Assembly (NCBI GenBank): GCA_903828675.1
Contig: CAIKND010000046.1
Coordinates: 1 to 50,647 of the forward strand
Direction: 5' to 3'
DNA: 50,647 nt
Origin: an uncultured Acidobacteriaceae bacterium
GTDB taxonomy: Bacteria > Acidobacteriota > Terriglobia > Terriglobales > Acidobacteriaceae
The notes below the pieces were generated by a model. The model worked only from the letters and a program-made list of their open reading frames with translations, had not been told where the DNA came from and did no database searches. How positions within the stretch are numbered: the stretch's first letter is position 1; each line of letters opens with the position of its first letter. Position numbers and translations under genes: made by a program. Shown here one piece after another: positions 46,718-50,647 of the stretch.

Positions 46718-47713
46718 ATGACAAGCCGCAGAGATTTCCTGAAGGAAGCAGCGACGGGCGCCGTGCTGCTGGGTTCGCAGAGCAATCTGGGATTAGCTGG
46801 CGTGCTGAGTCAGCACCCGGATGCAGGCAAGTCACGGGTTGTAGTGGCCAGGGACGCGGGGCTACACGGCGCAGGGTCGCAGCCGGATGAGAAGCGTGTG
46901 CTGGCTCTGCTTGACCGGGCCATGGCCAGCTATACAGGGCTCGCCAAGCCGGTGGAGGCCTGGAAACACATTGTTCCGCAAGGCAAGGTGATTGGCATCA
47001 AGGTGAACGGCCTGGGCGGCAGAGGGATTTCGACTCACGCGGTGCTGGTGTTGGCTATCTGCGAGCGACTGCAGCAGGCCGGCGTTGCAGCGGGGAACAT
47101 CGTGGTGTGGGACCGGAATGCCCGCGATCTGCAAGCCTGCGGCCTGACGATCAGCACCGATCCGGGCAAGGTCCGCTGCTACGGCTCCGACGTGGCTGGA
47201 TTTGAGGAGCAGCAGGAAGCGTGGGGTTCGGCGCGCATCCGGCTCTCAAAGATTTTGACCCGCGATTGCGCCATGATTATCAACGTGCCGATTCTCAAGG
47301 ACCATGACATGGCGGGTGTCACATTCTCGATGAAGAATATGTATGGTGTGGTCGATCGTCCAAACGCGCTGCACGGCAACAACTGCAACCCTGGAGTTGC
47401 CGATCTGAATTGCATCCCGGTGATTCGCGAGAAGGTGCGCTTTACGATTGGCGACGCCATGTCGTCGGTGTACCAGGGCGGACCGGTCTTCCATCCCGAG
47501 CATCTGTGGCATCCCAACGCGCTGATTGTGGGCGAGGATCGCGTGGCGGTGGATCACACAGCATGGCAGATGATTGAGAGCAAGCGCAAAGAAGCAGGCC
47601 TGCCCACGCTAGAGGCCGCGGGACGCGCCCCGCACTACATTGCAACCGCAGCCGATGCCGCTCACAAATTGGGCGTCAACGATCCTCAACGCATCAAACT
47701 GATGGAAGTTTGA
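46718..47713 (+). CDS. Tat-exported DUF362 protein, copy 1
   Basis: 331 residues. Twin-arginine signal MTSRRDFLKEAATGAVLLG. DUF362 core motifs: IKVNGLG (94-100), INVPILKDH (188-196) and VTFSMKNMYG (201-210), with 'TIGDAMSSVYQGG' later. The family is widespread and uncharacterised, sometimes fused to ferredoxin domains; here the ferredoxins are on a separate membrane protein. No [4Fe-4S] motif of its own. Lys and His in the conserved motifs are candidate cofactor or metal ligands. GGACGAGG precedes the ATG. Confidence 0.88.
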   Translation: MTSRRDFLKEAATGAVLLGSQSNLGLAGVLSQHPDAGKSRVVVARDAGLHGAGSQPDEKRVLALLDRAMASYTGLAKPVEAWKHIVPQGKVIGIKVNGLGGRGISTHAVLVLAICERLQQAGVAAGNIVVWDRNARDLQACGLTISTDPGKVRCYGSDVAGFEEQQEAWGSARIRLSKILTRDCAMIINVPILKDHDMAGVTFSMKNMYGVVDRPNALHGNNCNPGVADLNCIPVIREKVRFTIGDAMSSVYQGGPVFHPEHLWHPNALIVGEDRVAVDHTAWQMIESKRKEAGLPTLEAAGRAPHYIATAADAAHKLGVNDPQRIKLMEV

Positions 47714-47727
47714 CCGGGAGAATGATG

Positions 47728-48750
47728 ATGGCCGGGGAAACCGAACCGACGACTGCCGGGAACAGTGCGCCGCCCGCACCTGAAATGACGCGGCGCGATG
47801 CGATGCTGCAACTGCTGCGCCTGGGTGGCGTGGCCGCAGGCGCGGCAGGCATTGGCGTCTGGCTGAGCGAGCACAGCTTCCGCCCGGTTCCGGCTAAGGC
47901 AGAACAGGCTCGCCGCGATCATCGCACTGCCGCTAACTCTCTTTTTCCGCACATGTCTGTGGTGCAGGGCGGCGAGCCACGCGCACTGGTGCAGCGGGCG
48001 CTTGAAGATCTTGGCGGCATTCGGCGCTTTGTCGGCCGCCAGGACGTGGTGGTGCTGAAGCCGAATATCGCCTGGGACCGCACGCCGGAGCAAGCTGCCA
48101 ATACCAATCCCGAGGTGGTGGCCGAGGTGGTGCGGCAATGCTGGCAGGCAGGGGCGAAGCGAGTAATTGTGACTGACGTAAGCTGCAATGAGCCGCGGCG
48201 CTGCTTCCAACGTTCTGGAATTCAGGCTGCGGCGCGTGCTGAAGGCGCTGAAGTGATTCTCCCCAATCCAGATCTCTTCCGCGAAGTGGACATGGGCGGC
48301 GTGGTGCTGAAAACCTGGCCTGTCTTTACGCCGTTTCTTGAAGCGGACAAGATTTTCAACCTGCCGATTGCCAAGCATCACGGCCTGGTGGGCGTGACGC
48401 TGGGGATGAAGAACTGGTACGGCATTCTGGGCGGAGAGCGCAACCGGCTGCACCAGGAGATTCACCAGAGCCTGGTGGATCTGGCGAACTTCATGTTGCC
48501 TACGGTGACCTTGTTGGACTGCTACCGGGTGCTGCTGCGCAATGGCCCGACGGGCGGTAACCTGGAAGACGTGGCAGTGAAGAAGACGATGGTCGCGGGA
48601 ATCGACCCGGTGGCGATCGACGCCTATGTCGCGAAGGCTTATTGGGATCTTGACCCCGCGCATCTTCCTTATCTTCAGATGGCTGCCGCACGCGGACTGG
48701 GAACGGTGGACTTCGCCTCGCTGGCAGTTAAGACGAGCCTGTTGGGATAG
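47728..48750 (+). CDS. Tat-exported DUF362 protein, copy 2
   Basis: 340 residues. A longer N-terminal arm precedes the Tat motif TRRDAMLQLLRLGG (21-34). Paralogous core: LKPNIAWD (110-117), FNLPIAKHHG (210-219), VTLGMKNWYG (223-232), and 'VAGIDPVAIDAYVAKAYWDL' near the end. It shares N-x-PI-x-K-x-H and MKN-x-YG with copy 1. Three consecutive ATGs (47722, 47725, 47728) follow GGGAG; I chose the last for its 7-base spacing. Last gene of the module. Confidence 0.87.
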   Translation: MAGETEPTTAGNSAPPAPEMTRRDAMLQLLRLGGVAAGAAGIGVWLSEHSFRPVPAKAEQARRDHRTAANSLFPHMSVVQGGEPRALVQRALEDLGGIRRFVGRQDVVVLKPNIAWDRTPEQAANTNPEVVAEVVRQCWQAGAKRVIVTDVSCNEPRRCFQRSGIQAAARAEGAEVILPNPDLFREVDMGGVVLKTWPVFTPFLEADKIFNLPIAKHHGLVGVTLGMKNWYGILGGERNRLHQEIHQSLVDLANFMLPTVTLLDCYRVLLRNGPTGGNLEDVAVKKTMVAGIDPVAIDAYVAKAYWDLDPAHLPYLQMAAARGLGTVDFASLAVKTSLLG

Positions 48751-48764
48751 AGATATCCGAGAAC

Positions 48765-49250
48765 TCAGCCGCCGTATGGCATCGGAGGAACCTTCCCGAG
48801 CAGCCGTGAGTAGACGGTCAGGACGCCACGGTGATGGGCGGTGTGTTCGACCATGGACCACACGATTTCACTGACCGGCAGACCGCCCATGACTGGACCT
48901 GGCGGAAGTGGTTGAGCGAGATCCTCTGGGCTGCGCGAGCGCAAGAACTCGATCGCATTCGCAAAGGATGCGTCCAATATCTGGCGAGCTACTGCGAGAG
49001 AGGTAACGCCAGCGGTTGTCCTGGCGTGTGTCTCAAAGTCGAGATCAAAGCCCTCAGGTCGCGAGGCGCCTTCGATGAACCAGTCAAGGGTTTGGGCCGT
49101 GTGCGCTATCTGCTGCGCGACGGTCATCACTTCTTCCCGCGGACGGAATTCAGAATCAGCCTCTTCAAGGATTCTGGTGGAGCGCTCAAAGAATTCCTTG
49201 CTCGCGAGCAACTGTTTGGCAAAGTCATAGGATTGCTGTGCTGGATTCAT
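48765..49250 (-). CDS. DinB-like four-helix protein
   Basis: 161 residues, all helical. Candidate metal ligands are the three histidines of the DinB/YfiT fold: H in AQQIAHTAQTLDWFI and the HTAHH of MVEHTAHHRGVLTVYSRLLG. The family includes thiol-S-transferases and proteins of unknown role induced by damage. ATG 49250 starts the family N-terminus (NPAQQSYDFAKQLLASKEFF); the frame runs open to 49325 without support. Convergent with the DUF362 operon. Confidence 0.82.
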   Translation of the reverse strand: MNPAQQSYDFAKQLLASKEFFERSTRILEEADSEFRPREEVMTVAQQIAHTAQTLDWFIEGASRPEGFDLDFETHARTTAGVTSLAVARQILDASFANAIEFLRSRSPEDLAQPLPPGPVMGGLPVSEIVWSMVEHTAHHRGVLTVYSRLLGKVPPMPYGG

Positions 49251-49375
49251 GCGCCAAACTATATCAGAATCTTGGCGATAAGTGGACGATTGGTCTCCTA
49301 TCGTTGCGCCGTCTAGATGGCGCAACGATGGGAAGCCGACACTGCAAAAGTAGATCCCGGCGGATGGACTGGCTT

Positions 49376-50446
49376 TCAGGGCCTGTCATAGAAGCGGAAG
49401 AAGAGCGAGGGCTTGGAGACGGGCTCGGCGCGCGCAACGACTTCAGCTACCTGACCATCGCTGAGGGGCGTGAACTCCCGCGCCAAATGGACATTCTCTT
49501 CAAGCTGCGCGATTGAATCGCAACCGATGATGATGGTGCTGACGGGACGCGAAAGGGTGTAGTACATGGCTTCGCGCATGGTAAGGGTGCCGGGGGTGGG
49601 TGCGGGCACCATGCCTTCCCACATCTTTTTCTGCACTTCGAGGGGCTGCGGGGTCCAATTGGAGAGGAGGCGGCCGCGGCCGGGAATCTTCATGCCGATG
49701 ATGCCCATCTGCTTTTCGACGGCGAGGGGCAGCAGTTGCTCGTTGAAGCTGAAGTGGTGCGGGTCGGCTGCACTCATGGCCATGAGCACGGTGTCAAAGG
49801 GATAGCGGCGGATGCCTTCCATGAGGGCGTCGGGCCGGTAGTGGCCGGTGAGGCCGAGATGGCGGACGACCTTCTGCTCCTTCATCTCGATCAGCGCTTC
49901 CATAGCGCCGCCTTTGGCGAAGACCTGATCTACATCGAAGATGGTGCCGATGTCGTGCAACTGCCAGAGGTCGACATGGTCGGTCTGGAGCAACTGGAGC
50001 GACTTCTCGATCATGCGCATGGAGTCGTCGCGGGTGCGTTCCTTGGTTTTGGTGGCAAGGAAGGCCTGATTGCGACGGCGTGCCATCACTTTGCCGACAT
50101 ACTGCTCGCTCCAACGCGCGGGGCCACCGTAAATAGACGACGTATCGATGTAGTTGACGCCAAGATCGAGGGCGCGCTCGATAATAGGCACGGCAACTGC
50201 TTCGTTATTGGGCATTTCGAGAGCTGCCTGTCCACCGAGCGAGAAGATGCCCACTTTGTAGCCGGTTTTGCCCAGGTTGCGCGTGGGCATGGCCGTTGGG
50301 GTCAAGGGATTCGAGGGCAGAGCCGGCAGCACCTTGGGCACCGAAGCCATGGCGGACGGAGCGAGCAGTGCGGCGGTGACTGCGCCACTTGCTTTAAGGA
50401 AATCGCGACGCCCCTGGTTGCCGAGGGTGGAATGGTTATCGCTCAT
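49376..50446 (-). CDS. Tat-exported aldo/keto reductase
   Basis: 356 residues. Twin-arginine signal (GRRDFLKASGAVTAALLAPS, residues about 12-31), then the AKR barrel: 'MPTRNLGKTGYKVGIFSLGG', catalytic Asp and Tyr in VNYIDTSSIYGG, Lys in LATKTKERT and His in WQLHDIG. The C-terminal phosphate-binding part (TIIIGCDSIAQLEENV) suggests NADP(H). An exported AKR is unusual because NADPH is cytoplasmic; the folded enzyme may carry its cofactor out. AGGAGG lies 5 bases before ATG 50446. Confidence 0.88.
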   Translation of the reverse strand: MSDNHSTLGNQGRRDFLKASGAVTAALLAPSAMASVPKVLPALPSNPLTPTAMPTRNLGKTGYKVGIFSLGGQAALEMPNNEAVAVPIIERALDLGVNYIDTSSIYGGPARWSEQYVGKVMARRRNQAFLATKTKERTRDDSMRMIEKSLQLLQTDHVDLWQLHDIGTIFDVDQVFAKGGAMEALIEMKEQKVVRHLGLTGHYRPDALMEGIRRYPFDTVLMAMSAADPHHFSFNEQLLPLAVEKQMGIIGMKIPGRGRLLSNWTPQPLEVQKKMWEGMVPAPTPGTLTMREAMYYTLSRPVSTIIIGCDSIAQLEENVHLAREFTPLSDGQVAEVVARAEPVSKPSLFFRFYDRP

Positions 50447-50559
50447 TTGAACCTCCTGGTGGAGCTGCAGCTTTTGGTTTCCATCATAGACTGCCACGTG
50501 ACGGCTGGAAAGCAGTGGAAATAGACACGCAAAGTGACGAAATCACAGATTCACAGGGC

Positions 50560-50578
50560 GGGAGGGGGGGTGGGTAGG
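50560..50578 (+). repeat. 19-bp G-rich copy next to the adapter
   Basis: Identical to 866-884 (GGGAGGGGGGGTGGGTAGG). It is the last genomic sequence before the adapter. Confidence 0.7.
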
Positions 50579-50647
50579 AGATCGGAAGAGCACACGTCTG
50601 AACTCCAGTCACTCCGCGAAATCTCGTATGCCGTCTTCTGCTTGAAA
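50579..50647 (+). other. Illumina TruSeq read-1 adapter with i7 index (contamination)
   Basis: Begins AGATCGGAAGAGCACACGTC, continues as the standard indexed adapter with the 8-base index TCCGCGAA (which I recall as TruSeq HT D710) at 50613-50620, then ATCTCGTATGCCGTCTTCTG and a short CTTGAAA end. Not biological sequence. Confidence 0.98.

Overview
The window reads like one complete contig of a GC-rich Acidobacteriota genome, probably class Terriglobia (Acidobacteriaceae). This rests on gene content: an MbfA-like ferritin/VIT1 fusion, GH27 and GH43 enzymes, an M13 peptidase ending in CxVW, DUF362 Tat proteins, many lineage-type small proteins, and palindromic intergenic repeats ending in GGGGCACC. 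I made no database comparison. The last 69 bases are Illumina TruSeq adapter plus index, not genome.

Layout. 1-3540: an orphan contractile-injection-type tail tube gene on the minus strand, a family 2 glycosyltransferase, a small membrane gene interrupted by an amber codon, and a repeat-rich gap. 3541-9441: a FucP-like sugar transporter, the MbfA-like protein, a DUF4440-type lipoprotein, the nickel chaperones hypB-hypA, and an aminotransferase. 9442-12907: small, less GC-rich genes (CdiI-like immunity protein, Coa1-like protein, unknown 100-residue protein) around a secreted GH27 alpha-galactosidase, with many repeats. 12908-21022: fibronectin-type lipoprotein, FAH-family enzyme, transaldolase with a strong terminator, the hslVU protease operon, and a GT4 glycosyltransferase whose stop codon lies in a 104-bp MITE-like element.

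21149-36521: CDF metal exporter, CocE/S15 hydrolase, prfA-prmC, zinc alcohol dehydrogenase, GH43-like enzyme, ndk, M13 peptidase, sucCD, trpD, and an ECF sigma factor with a membrane partner. 36629-40475: DUF6249-like membrane protein, LigB-type dioxygenase behind an 18-bp perfect palindrome, Tat amidohydrolase and an ACS-family transporter.

40568-48750 is the most interesting stretch. larE-larC-larB (nickel-pincer cofactor synthesis, no larA) is followed on the same strand by a NapH-like membrane polyferredoxin, a DUF6599-type lipoprotein, a methyltransferase and two Tat-exported DUF362 proteins. The window closes with a DinB-like protein and a Tat aldo/keto reductase.

Across the window, genes either carry a good GGAGG-type ribosome site or have a TANNNT box 6-9 bases before the start codon and no such site, which suggests that leaderless mRNAs are common. 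Ten copies of one palindromic repeat all point the same way.
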